From: Saxidomus purpurata
Taxonomy: Eukaryota > Mollusca > Bivalvia > Venerida > Veneridae
Direction: 5' to 3'
Assembly: GCA_022818135.1 (NCBI GenBank)
Contig: JAFMSR010000015.1
Coordinates: 5,778,275-5,842,274 of the forward strand
DNA: 64,000 bases
Shown in pieces: positions 54,300-64,000 of the stretch (the first letter of the stretch is position 1; the number at the start of each line of letters is the position of its first letter). The notes beneath the pieces are model-generated. The model searched no databases. It was not told the DNA's origin and saw only the letters and a list, made by a program, of their open reading frames with translations. Made by a program: the position numbers and the translations under genes.

Positions 54300-54607
54300 G
54301 TATGCTTTTGTTGAATTTAACCGGAAGTCCGTTCATGTTACACTTAGTTCTGTCTAACCTTAACATGGCAAATCATGTTACACACAAAATAGGATCTCGC
54401 TACGAAAGTAGATTATTATTTCTGTTATTGGGGAATAAAATAGACACAGAAATACATAATAACATGCGTGTAATAAGGAAAAAAATCGCGCATTTAGACT
54501 AAGAGAGGTAAATCGTACGAGAATATCGCACACAAATGTTTAAGTTAACTCCCATATACCGATACGTTTCATTAAGTTTAAATGCTTTCGCCTGATATAG
54601 GTTTGCC

Positions 54608-55826
54608 TCATTACACTCCGTATATATCGACTTCAGATATAACGTCACTCCGGATATAACGTTACTCCGGATATAACGAACAGTTTTTTCTGGTCCGATT
54701 TTTTCCCTTCGTTCTTTAATGTAAAGATATACGGTTATAACGTACTCCGGTTATAAGGATATTTCGGATATAAGGAACAATATTTTCTGGCCCAACAGTG
54801 AAAAATGTATGGTTAAGTAATCGTATATTTCGAACTAAAAATATGTTCCGATAATATAAAAATCCGTTGATTTTGCATTTTTCTTTTGCCGTCTGCATTG
54901 TATTTTTCATAGCACACTTGGAGATATTATTCATAAAGGTAAAATATCTTATTATATACTTTCATATTGAATATGAACAAAAAGACATTCTGTTAGCAAA
55001 AAACAATAAATGAATCTTGAAATTTCTCAAATCAACTCGTTCCAAGTAATATTTCACCATACAAGTTCAATAACCTATAATACATGTATAACCTTTTGGT
55101 AAACTATTTATAATAAATAAGAATACATACATATATTCAAGTGATTATATTTTACGTAGATAATTGTGAGCGTTAACATTTAAATGTGTACATTCACAAG
55201 CCATATCATGCATTTCGATCCTGACAGCATACTTTCAATCAGTAACGGGTACTGATGAGTCAGTTTTCAGAAACCTAGATTTAGACTAAAATGTACTGCT
55301 GTCAAATCAGACGCAACGTTCAATTCTGGATTTCTTTAAGCCAGTTGCATAGGGCTGTATACATGTACTGTACATGTACAATTACTCACTGTTTCCGATA
55401 AATTACAAACTTGTCAATTTGCTGGATCTGTAATTTACGTATATGATTAATGCAAAAAGTGAATTTAGTATACACATGTAACTGTAACTTCGTGTATGTG
55501 TTTAGATATTGCCAATTAAAACATAAATCGTCTTTTTTATTCTATTAATTCTTGTTATTATTTACTATCATTGATCGTTTTCATACTTTACGAAGAGTAA
55601 CAGTTATAGGTCTTCTTCAAAAGAAGGTAGAAAAATCAAAGCAACATAGTAGGTGGTTCGGATTTTATTACATTTGACTTCAAAAATACTTGTTCGTTAT
55701 ATATTTTAGTTCGATATATAAACATCACATATAAGGAACTTCTTCTATACGTGGATATAAGGATCTCCAGAAATAAGGAACACATTTGATAGGTCCCCAG
55801 GAGTTCGTTATAAGCGGAGTTTACTG
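54608..55826. mobile_element. pogo-like non-autonomous element, older
   Basis: The right end reads GTTATAAGCGGAGTTTACTG, then TA. The left end ATTACACTCCGTATATATCG is a decayed counterpart. Subterminal CTCCGGATATAACG phrases repeat (54640-54770) and occur near the right end (55690-55820). No transposase is present. Confidence 0.55.
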
Positions 55827-56230
55827 TATTTTCATATCTTACAATACACGCCAAATCATGTTTCGGAAGTTCTATCTACCTGCACGTGCCAAAAAATATT
55901 GCATATAAGTTATATCTAACCTTTGATGCAAACTCATGTAATTCATGAATTCTATATGCTCAACATACATGGCCAATTATAGTACGTATGTAGTCGTTGT
56001 ATGATGCAACCAGACTAGCAACTGAGGATACAGGCTATTTTATTACTGATGAAGGGTCTAAGGTCCTAGCCTAGCTGCCAATCTCTTTATTTGAGAATGT
56101 TAGAAGTTTGTTGTGGTTTGGAGTATGACGGATGGTTAAGTAAACTGTAAATAACTGAAATAATGTCACTCATCGTCCAATGATATTAGGGTTCACTGTT
56201 ACTCCTAAATTGTTCTGTTTCATCGAAAAG
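55827..56230. other. Stretch between pogo-like element and Ig exon 2
   Basis: No gene or repeat supported; AT-rich, presumably intron. Confidence 0.35.
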
Positions 56231-56566
56231 CGCAACCGGGTGCTCCAGAGTGGAAACAAGTCCCGGACGAAATAATATCCGGAACCAGCACGTTATTCAA
56301 ATGTTCCGGTGAAATATCGACGTGGAAAGTAACGGGAGCTATTCTCTTCTTCTCACAACAAAATTAACACAGGACTCAAACGATTACAATTCAGTTCACA
56401 GATCAAAAGACAAAATGTGGATACCGCCGTACAGTCGCTTTTCAGTTAAGAAATACTACATCGAGGTATGATCAGAAAGGTCTGAGGTGCGTTTCGAGAC
56501 CATCCGATTCTATTGCGAACGGACAGACCACAGTTTCGGATACTAGACTAATAGAAGTAATATCCG
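56231..56566 (+). pseudogene. Immunoglobulin-domain exon remnant 2 (single in-frame TAA)
   Basis: 336 nt, entered after CATCGAAAAG and left at ATATCCG/GTATGA, phase 1 at both ends as for Ig-domain exons. It reads PEWKQVPDEIISGTSTLFKC, SGEISTWKVTGAILFFSQQN, a TAA at 56365-56367, then TITIQFTDQKTKCGYRRTVA, FQLRNTTSRYDQKGLRCVSR and TTVSDTRLIEVIS. The Cys (FKC), Trp and second Cys (GLRC) are spaced as in an Ig domain. Apart from the one stop the exon is intact, so it may be a recent pseudogene, a null allele or a sequence error. Confidence 0.65.
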
Positions 56567-56810
56567 GTATGATATCACCTTCGTATCAGATTTATAGAGC
56601 ACTAAATACATCTCATTTTAATTTGAAAATACAATATCATGGGCAGATACTTTCAGACTGTCAATAAATGAAAGTTGTCATTTAAAATGTAAAATCTTCT
56701 GCTAGTGTCCTCAAAGCTTAATTTGGTTAAATAATCGAATACTTCTCAAATATTGTGATTGCAAAATATGTCTTGTGTTTCAGTGAACAAAAAAAAATCT
56801 AGCGATAAAT

Positions 56811-56862
56811 GACCGACTGCGAAATCCTCCTTGTGACTGTAGTTTTGTGCATTTTTGGAGGT
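56811..56862 (+). CDS. Possible signal-peptide exon
   Basis: ATG opens MTDCEILLVTVVLCIFG and is followed by a strong donor GTACGTACGT at phase 1. The phase suits Ig or chitin-binding domain exons. An alternative reading is that a terminal exon beginning after TTGTGTTTCAG (56783) contributes VNKKKSSDK and a stop to the Ig gene, making the ATG incidental. Confidence 0.4.
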
Positions 56863-57019
56863 ACGTACGTATTATAATTACTACAGTTTAAAAACACACT
56901 GCCGGAAGGTTATAACTTATCTGATTGTGTGCAATGCAGATGTTTATTATTCAACTTTACAATATTACACACTGTATTAGATCAATTGCACACATGATAT
57001 GAAACAGGTAGAGCTAATA

Positions 57020-57870
57020 CAAAGCATAACTGAGCCAATATGAGAAAAGCAGGGCCAATACCAGAAAGCAGGGCCAATATGGAATTTAAGCATTCTGATT
57101 GGTTTAAAAGAGAGGGCCAATACGGAGAAGTCACTTCCGTTAGATTTTTTTAAACGACGCCATTTTGTTTTGTTTCAGTTGATATGCAGACGTTTTTAGA
57201 CTCCTGCTGATGTCTTATTTCACTAAGTTAAATACAAATAACATTGTTATTTGTTACAAGAACATTTATTTCTCACTTACTGGACAGAATAATATCTGTT
57301 TTTAGCAGTGATGGAAAATCTTATCTCACATAGGGTTATCGAAAAATGACTGTAAAAGTTTTATTTTTGAAATAAACATAGGGTTATGGGTATTCATTTT
57401 CTTAGTTAGATCATTTTCTATCCATCTATAGCAATTTTGAACTAAAATTCGAGAAAAAGTTGATTTTCATCTTTTCATCCCCATCCTGTACTTGCACTTA
57501 TTTCTTCTTTCTTGTGTAAAATGCGATTTAAAAGGTGAGAAAATAAATCTACCATGTCCATTGAGTTGTGGATAAGGAAATCCCATCCTTGGGTTGAGAT
57601 ACGTCCAAAATAAAATTCAGCAGAGCCTTGTTTTTGGGACATATCTCAACCCTCGGGTAGAATTTCATTATCCACAACTCATGAACATGTTAGATTCACT
57701 TTATTCTTGTTTTTTTAGCCAATATTGTAAAGTTGAATAACAAAATTATCATTAATCCAATGATTTCACATTGGTCTTGTTATTTGTCCTCGGGCAGTCG
57801 TATTGGCCTTCGGCCTTGGGCCAATACGACCACCCTCGGACAGATAACAAGGCCAATATGAAATCACTTG
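57020..57870. repeat. GGGCCAATA-rich repeat with two hairpins
   Basis: GCAGGGCCAATA phrases occur at 57047-57125. The inverted repeats are GAGTTGTGGATAAGGAAATC...GGGTTGAGATACGTCC against GGGACATATCTCAACCC...CATTATCCACAACTC (57563-57681), and TTGTTATTTGTCCTCGGGCA...GTATTGGCC against GGCCAATACGACCACCCTCG...ATAACAA (57778-57853). 57359-57480 is shared with 43495-43613. Confidence 0.6.
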
Positions 57871-57948
57871 ATTAATAACATATTACTTCGCGACAAATTA
57901 CAAAATACGAATCCATCCATTTAGAGCTAGTATTATTGTATAGTTTAA

Positions 57949-58124
57949 TATCACCTGACTACTGTGGGATAACCGACACTATACTTCTCCATCCGTACCA
58001 TTGCGATCGATCCGTTATTTGTGGCAACGGTACATTTTGTACCGGCCGGACGCGGTGATAACTGTTTTAACATTGATGACAACACTTGCTTCCCTTGTGA
58101 ACAGCTTGGAGGGTGCTCTATAAG
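57949..58124 (+). pseudogene. Cysteine-rich exon remnant resembling a type-2 chitin-binding domain, frameshifted
   Basis: One frame reads SPDYCGITDTILLHPYHCDR, then SVICGNGTFCTGRTR and a TGA. The frame shifted by one continues RGDNCFNIDDNTCFPCEQLG-GCSIR to a GTAACC donor. C-x(12)-C-x(5)-C with LLHPYHC is typical of the start of peritrophin-A/CBM14 domains. One indel near 58050 and no acceptor in the right phase argue for a pseudogene or a sequence error. Confidence 0.45.
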
Positions 58125-58269
58125 GTAACCAGACGAAACAGCAATGCAGACTTAAAAGACGCCATTAAAGAGGAGCTTGTAACGATTAAACAAAATATTT
58201 GCGTAGTTCGATTATTGACATTTTATTTTATGTTTTTCGGTGGTAAATCGAAATGTAACGGTGGATTAT

Positions 58270-60007
58270 ATAGAGGATAATTGTTGGTTTCGGTGTAAGA
58301 TCACGTTATAATTTCACCGAGTGGGCAACAAAGTGATATTTTCACGAGTGGCGCAGCCACGAGTGAAAATAACTACCTTTGGTGTTCACGAGTGAAATTA
58401 ACGTGATATTACACCGATACCAACAATTTTTCTGTTTATTTTATGGTTAAAACTCTATTTTTATTGAGTTTGTTTCTATAAAACATCGAAAATCGCGGGA
58501 AAAGTCATCAGAAAACATAGAACAAATGACGTCATTTAAACGACGTCATCGTCGCATGGTTTCCAGCATTAATAACGCTCGGTATACTTTTTGACGTAAA
58601 TCCGGGCTAAAGATTGCAAAAACAGTGAAAAATAAAAATGGTAATCCACTGTTTCAAAACTGTGGATTATCACTTTTATTTCACTGAGAAAACTCTATAA
58701 CTCACTGGAAAACATAAAATAAATTTCGATAAACTCACTGTCCACGCAGTGAAAATTATCAAAATCTGTTACCCGGATTAACGTCAAAAAGTATACCGAG
58801 CGTAATGAATGCCGGAAACCATAATTATTATGACGATGACGTCGTTTAAATGACGTCTTACTTGCGATGCTTTCTGGTGACGTTTCCAGCGATTTTCGAC
58901 ATTTTATTGAAATAAACTCATAATTTTACACTGAATTTATCTCAAAATTAAAAACATAAGTACAAAAATCTCTCTCTCACGACTTCAATAACCAGACAAG
59001 GTATGGGACCATTGTGTCACACTTTTTGCAATTAACAACAATATTCACACTTTTTTGACAAGTGGAGGGTACAATTGATAGAAGCCATGACTTATAAAAA
59101 CACGTACAGGTGACACCTCTAAAGAAGCCAGTTTAATATATACATTTTACTGTGACAATTGAAAAAAACACACCAAAATACACAATAAGCAGAAAAAAGG
59201 TGGCACCATATTTATTTTATTAAATTGAAACAAACAATTTAAAAATCTATATTGACGGTCCCTAAGTTAATCAATATTTAACAGCCTAGCTTTATTATGA
59301 TTTCCGAATGCCAGTCGATAATTTCCGTGAAAACCACGGAGACACCCGGTCCGTCAGACTTTACATGTTAACAGTTTATAAATCATTCAATGGGTAGGTG
59401 AAATCGGAAACTATGTAATAAAATTTTTGCACCATTTTATTCCTTATATATTTCACTTGCCGATGCTACAAACGCATAAGCGATCCTTTAAATGGTTTTC
59501 TCTATATAAGACGAAATGTTTCAACAAATCACTGAAAAAATGAAGCAATTCAAGACCGCCATAAGCATTTCATAGGAAAAACGGGGCGATAAATTTTAAA
59601 CCAAAGTGGGTAGGTGAAATACTTAATTAATATTTTTGAAATTTATATCACCATTTAGATAAAAGAATTTGCCAACTTTTGTCATCAACGCATAAGCGTA
59701 ATATAAATCCGTTTAAAAGTTATGACGGTTAAACCGATTTTATCCTTCTTTGTTTAATGTGAAAAATGTACCGATACATCGATTATTGGAAAAATTGAAA
59801 GTTCCATATGCAACAAAAGTAAAGTTTGAGACATAAAATAAACAGAAAAATTGTTGGTATCGGTGTCATATCACGATAACTTCACTCGTGAACACCAAAA
59901 GTAGTTATATTCACTCGTGGCTGCGCCACTCATGAAAATATCACTTTTAGTGCTCACTCGGTGAAATTATAACGTGATCTTACACCGAAACCAACAATTA
60001 TCCTCTA
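58270..60007. mobile_element. Fold-back element with terminal inverted repeats of about 177 bp and a nested inverted repeat
   Basis: ATAGAGGATAATTGTTGGTT at the left is mirrored by ACCAACAATTATCCTCTAT at the right; the arms are 58270-58446 and 59831-60007. Each arm is itself an inverted repeat (TTGGTTTCGGTGTAAGATCA against ATATTACACCGATACCAACA). Inside, 58450-58925 forms a second hairpin whose arms carry ATGACGTCATTT/AAATGACGTC, CGGTATACTTTTTGACGT and its complement. There is no open frame of note; superfamily not assigned. Confidence 0.75.
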
Positions 60008-60419
60008 TGTGCTTGTCGTAAAGTAAGAGTAAACGTTGCCACTCATTGAAATTTTCCGGCAAATCGTACGAACGTTGAAAGCTTATTTAGAAATTAAAGC
60101 ACTTTTTCCAATTCTATGGTTCTAAAAAGTGTCATTTTTCACCAACATAACGCTTTTGAAAAAGAAATACACATGGAATTTTTACGTGTTTCAATCCCAC
60201 AATGTTTTTCACTCATCTTTGATAAAAATGAACAACAGAACTAATGGAAATTTAAATTTCAGACACCAACGGAAACCAGATACATGTATGCTAATTGCTG
60301 AATCTTCCTAGCGCAACATAACAGAACAGAGCAGAGCCGAACATTAGTGAACAGAACAGAGAATCTTTAGATTAAAGAGAACCACGCACAAACACATTTT
60401 CAATGACAGCACATTAGTT
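60008..60419. other. Stretch without recognised features
   Basis: CAGAACAGAGCAGAGCCGAACATT (as two 12-mers) is a small imperfect repeat at 60322-60360. Nothing else noted. Confidence 0.35.
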
Positions 60420-60420
60420 C

Positions 60421-61313
60421 AATTCAATTCAATAGTTTATTCAGCATAAAGCATAATACAAAAAAATGAACAAAATATTGTGGTACAGATAAAATGAAAA
60501 ATAGTTTACAGAAGAGCAAGAGTTTAAATACGTGAACGTGTGAATACAGGTTCGCATCGGATGATACTGATTGTCATACAAATATCAAAGCACTTGTTAT
60601 ATAAAAGAGAGAAGTATTGAAAATTTGTGATCTATACAGATCGTATAGATATCGTGCGATATCGTCGCATTGTGTTGTGTATACATATAATTATGATATC
60701 CAGTTATGTCCAAGGGAGACAACTTTTGCAAGTTAAAATCGTTATTATCAAAAGAAGTCTTCCCTTTTTTGTATGGTTTAAGTTAACAATGGTTTGTGCA
60801 TATTGTTATGTTTACAAAAGATATGCGTGATTTTTGTAGATTATTTCTTATAGAAACAGTTTCTATGCCTAAAAATGACATAATACTTTTTATATGAAAT
60901 GAAATATTTGCAGAATTCACGCCACATGTACACCCGTAAACTTGCAAATGTAATAATACAAAATGGAACATCAGCAAATTAATGGAACTATGAAATTCGT
61001 ATTTTATATTGCATAATATATAATTTGAGAAACTAGAAATAGCACCTTTGGACTTTGAAGACATAAGCCTTTCAAATTTCTTTAAGTTCGGCCAGTTCTT
61101 ATATCACAGTATTTAGGACATACTAATAGAAAGTGATATTTCGCTTTCTAATATGTTCATACTGTACGATACACAGATTCTATCTTCTCTTGGGATTCCA
61201 GCTTCTATGATGAGGTTTTGAATCTCACTAGGGCACTTCTATGTTTGCTATCACTTAATACTTCTAAATATTTTTCCATTTCAAATTCATATTTAAAAAT
61301 ACAGTAAGAATGT
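60421..61313 (-). mobile_element. 5'-truncated, decayed LINE 3' end, minus strand
   Basis: The minus strand codes FKYEFEMEKYLEVLSDSKHR, then SALVRFKTSS and, after frameshifts, a version of the C-terminal zinc-finger-like region seen in the plus-strand copy. It ends in GCTGAATAAACTATTGAATT with an ATTGA tail repeat (60421-60436). Stops break the frame at several points. Confidence 0.6.
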
Positions 61314-61451
61314 AAACATAACATAACATAACATAACATAACATAACATAACATAACATAACATAACATAACATAACATAACATAACATAACATAACATA
61401 ACATAACATAACATAACATAACATAACATAACATAACATAACATAACATAT
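61314..61451. repeat. (ATAAC)n pentanucleotide array, about 27 copies
   Basis: Uninterrupted ACATA/ATAAC units. On the minus strand it reads (TTATG)n directly after AATAAAATATATG, which marks it as the expanded tail of a minus-strand LINE copy (61452-61515). The MLCYV-repeat open frame is an artefact. Confidence 0.9.
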
Positions 61452-61514
61452 ATTTTATTCGGCATTAAACTGTACATACATATTTATAGCCGCAATATAT
61501 AATTATATATAATA
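61452..61514 (-). mobile_element. Very short LINE 3' end, minus strand
   Basis: The minus strand reads GTACAGTTTAATGCCGAATAAAAT and then the (TTATG)n tail. Its 5' side is cut where the plus-strand LINE begins. Confidence 0.45.
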
Positions 61515-62843
61515 CAAGGGGAGTGCTTATCTCCCTTTCTCTTTACATTATTCATAAACGATCTAGAAGACGTATTTATACATAGTGGTATGGAAGGGAT
61601 TGATGTTAATATGTTTAAGTTGTTTTTATTAATGTATGCAGATGATATTATTATTTTTGCAAATTCAGCAAATGAACTCCAACAAAGCCTTCACTTATTG
61701 AGTGACTATTGTAAAACATGGAAAATGAAGGTAAATGCAGTCAAAACAAAGGTAATGGTTTTCAAAAAAGGGGGAAGACTGCCAAAAAATCTAGTCTTTT
61801 ATTACGAGGGCGAAACTGTAGAAATCGTAAATTGTTTCTCGTATTTGGGTATTGCTTTTACCAGTGGTGGATCGTTGAGCACTGCGCAAAATACATTAGC
61901 CGGTCAAGCACAAAAAGCAGCTTTCATGTTAAACAAGTACTTGTTCAAATTTACATATATTACTCCCAAACATAAGTTAGATTTATTTGATAAATTAGTA
62001 GCACCTATTTTGAATTATTGTAGTGAAGTATGTGGATTCGCAAACGATATGTCTATTGAAAGGGTACATCTACAATTTTGCAAAAGATTACTAGGTGTAA
62101 AAAAAACTACACAAAACGATTTTATATATGGTGAACTTGGTAGAACAACGTTTAAGTATATTCATTATTACAATATTATTAAGTACTGGGTAAAGATTTT
62201 ACAGGCAGAAGAAAACAAATATGTATCTCGAGTTTATAGAATGTTAAAGGCAGATTTTGAAAATTCACCAAATAAAATTAATTGGTGTTCCTTACTTAAG
62301 AACCTGTTATGTTCACTAGGTTTTTATAATGCCTGGTTAGAACAAAATGTTGGCAATGCGGATTTATTTCTTATTTTAGTAAAACAAAGATTAAATGACC
62401 AATTTGTACAAAACTGGCATAGCAGAATAAATGATTCTAGCAGAGGACTATTTTATAGGCATATAGCCTCCTTTCAATTTCAACCATATTTAGAGTGTTT
62501 CACTATTACTAAATTTTGTCAGTCACTCACCAGATTAAGAGTTTCGTCCCACAGATTACAGGTTGAAGCAGGTCGTTGGACTAGACCAACTAAGGTTACC
62601 GTACCAGTAAACGAAAGAAAATGTAATATTTGCAATGTCCTTGAAGACGAGTATCATTTTGTTATTGAATGTACTTTATATGATGATCTGAGAAAACAAT
62701 TTATCCATAAACAATTCTGGAAACGACCAAATATGTTCAAATTCATAGAACTAATAAACTCAGAAAACAAGAATGTCATCAGAAAATTAGGGATGTTTGT
62801 CCACAATGCTTTTAACAAAAGAACTGAATTATTATATACATAA
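61515..62843 (+). CDS. LINE reverse transcriptase, C-terminal part, uninterrupted
   Basis: The frame is open from QGECLSPFLFTLFINDLEDV (61515) through MEGIDVNMF (61590) to the stop at 62843. The catalytic box MYADDIIIFA is at about 61632-61661. It continues with the thumb (SYLGIAFTSGG, KAAFMLNKYL, APILNYCSEVCGF) and ends with a Cys/His motif C-x2-C-x(8)-H-x(4)-C (KCNICNVLEDEYHFVIEC) found at the C-terminus of related LINE ORF2 proteins. The fingers and endonuclease are missing, so it cannot be active by itself. The intact frame suggests recent insertion. Confidence 0.85.
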   Translation, partial: QGECLSPFLFTLFINDLEDVFIHSGMEGIDVNMFKLFLLMYADDIIIFANSANELQQSLHLLSDYCKTWKMKVNAVKTKVMVFKKGGRLPKNLVFYYEGETVEIVNCFSYLGIAFTSGGSLSTAQNTLAGQAQKAAFMLNKYLFKFTYITPKHKLDLFDKLVAPILNYCSEVCGFANDMSIERVHLQFCKRLLGVKKTTQNDFIYGELGRTTFKYIHYYNIIKYWVKILQAEENKYVSRVYRMLKADFENSPNKINWCSLLKNLLCSLGFYNAWLEQNVGNADLFLILVKQRLNDQFVQNWHSRINDSSRGLFYRHIASFQFQPYLECFTITKFCQSLTRLRVSSHRLQVEAGRWTRPTKVTVPVNERKCNICNVLEDEYHFVIECTLYDDLRKQFIHKQFWKRPNMFKFIELINSENKNVIRKLGMFVHNAFNKRTELLYT

Positions 62844-63441
62844 GTAATAGGAATATATTTCTAAGAACAAATTTTGACGGAAATTTTTTTTACAGTAAAT
62901 AAACTCTGGATCAATTCAAAACACTAAATTTATTTACATGGTTTGTAGATTTTATATACTTCAGTGTGAAAGAAATAATTAAGGCTATATTTTATGTAAA
63001 CTCCTATGATTTCGTTTCGATAGGAGTTACATAAAAATTCATATTTTGTAATTACGCAACCTTATAAAGAAATAAAAACCAACAAGTTGATCTTTTATTT
63101 TAAAGGTTGACTAGTGTTTGGGATAAATATTTCCAGAATTATATAAATAAAAATGCTTGTGTTTATATATGATTAATAATGTAACAGTTAGATTCCTGTT
63201 TTTATGTGAAACTTATTATAAATTTAATATGTGTCGCTATGTATATATATATATATATATATAAATATATATCTAAAATTGTGAAAGTTTGAAACCTTCT
63301 CCACATATACATGTGTATGTTGAGTAATTATGTTTAGTTTTGTTTTGTTAAGGCACTGTTCGCCATCATATCTTTATTGTTAGGTCCTCGTGGGCTTTTA
63401 AGCCTAAAGGAATTTGATGAAATAAACTTAAACTTGAAACT
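61515..63441 (+). mobile_element. 5'-truncated non-LTR retrotransposon with RT C-terminal ORF
   Basis: It begins abruptly inside the RT domain at QGECLSPFLFTLFINDL, has the 417-codon ORF and a 3' UTR of about 600 bp with (TA)n at 63241-63275, and ends TTTAAGCCTAAAGGAATTTG-ATGAAATAAACTTAAACTTGAAAC. The family is CR1/Jockey-like by motif order; the exact clade cannot be set without a tree. Confidence 0.75.
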
Positions 63442-63649
63442 ATAATACACATATTATGCAAAGTGCAAGTCATGATAAAGTTTGTCCAATTAACAGAGAA
63501 GTATATCATGTTATAACAAAATAATGTTGTTATTCATTACACACATTTCTGTAACCATTAGTCTGGAAAAAATCATAAAATATACATTTGCATCAGGTAT
63601 AAAGATAGATTCACAATTATGGTATTGGCATTAACAGAAAAGCTATGCT

Positions 63650-64000
63650 CTTTCATGAAATGCACAATACATGTATTTTGACAGGTTATGTAGTATTTTT
63701 GTATTAGTATTCGACATAAGTGTTTCAAACTTTTGTATTGTTGGTCATCTGCAAAATTATGGTTTAAAACATTTCCTACGCAGGTGATAATAATTAGGAC
63801 ATACTAATAGAAAATGATATTCGTCTTCAATTAAATTCATAGAACATTTTCGACATTTTCTCTCTTCTCTAAGAATTTTATGTCTGCATGTACCTTTTTT
63901 AATTGCTAGGTTATGAGTTGATAATCTGAATTTGGTTAAACATTTTCTGTATTTATTTGTGCTTAAAACTCTTAAGATATTTTTCTTGTTCAAATTCATA
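63650..64000 (-). mobile_element. LINE ORF C-terminus, minus strand, continues beyond window
   Basis: The minus strand reads NKKNILRVLSTNKYRKCLTK, FRLSTHNLAIKKGTCRHKIL and CRKCSMNLIEDEYHFLLVCP, the same C-x2-C...H...C region as the plus-strand copy but from a different subfamily. A stop follows FKP at 63757; the frame after it (QKFETLMSNTNTKILHNLSK) is still recognisable, so the stop is probably a nonsense change. Confidence 0.65.

Noticed and set aside
61205..61477. MLCYV-repeat open frames, minus strand
   Set aside because: They translate the ATAAC array joined to a LINE fragment.

Overview
This is a eukaryotic, AT-rich and very repeat-rich window. Genes have small exons (about 90-340 bp) separated by kilobase-scale introns with GT-AG borders, and most of the sequence is transposon-derived. 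The repeats (short non-autonomous elements opening AACAAGAG plus a palindrome and closing GAGCTAAAAA, many tRNA-derived SINEs, hAT- and pogo-like MITEs, 5'-truncated LINEs with microsatellite tails) look most like a marine bivalve mollusc. That assignment is inference; no species is claimed.

Left part (1 to 38615, minus strand). One gene fills it. I could reconstruct eleven exons with matching splice phases, giving 647 codons of a type II membrane protein of the transferrin receptor / glutamate carboxypeptidase II (M28B) family: short cytoplasmic tail, transmembrane helix, stalk, protease-associated domain, peptidase-like domain and the first part of the helical dimerisation domain. The last exon or exons lie beyond position 1. 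The peptidase-like domain has lost most metal-binding and catalytic residues, as in transferrin receptors, so a receptor or scaffold role is likelier than a peptidase. Its introns hold most of the repeats described here: two pairs of Helentron-like elements, two pogo-like elements, three hAT-like elements (one with a perfect 8-bp target duplication, one splitting a SINE), minisatellites and several SINEs.

Middle (38616 to 48954). Upstream of that gene are a decayed LINE endonuclease, SINE fragments, poly-C tracts and fold-back repeats. A plus-strand gene of five recognised exons (about 45060-48954) then encodes a Lys/Glu-rich protein of no recognised family. Its third intron end carries 16 copies of a 27-bp minisatellite, each with a CACGTG E-box.

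Right part (48955 to 64000). Tetranucleotide arrays lead into a plus-strand stretch (51460-58124) with remains of immunoglobulin-superfamily secreted protein genes: two possible signal-peptide exons, two phase 1-1 Ig-domain exons carrying stop or frameshift damage, and a frameshifted cysteine-rich segment resembling a type-2 chitin-binding domain. A 1.7-kb fold-back element follows. The right end is a pile of LINE fragments on both strands, including a 417-codon reverse-transcriptase C-terminal ORF.
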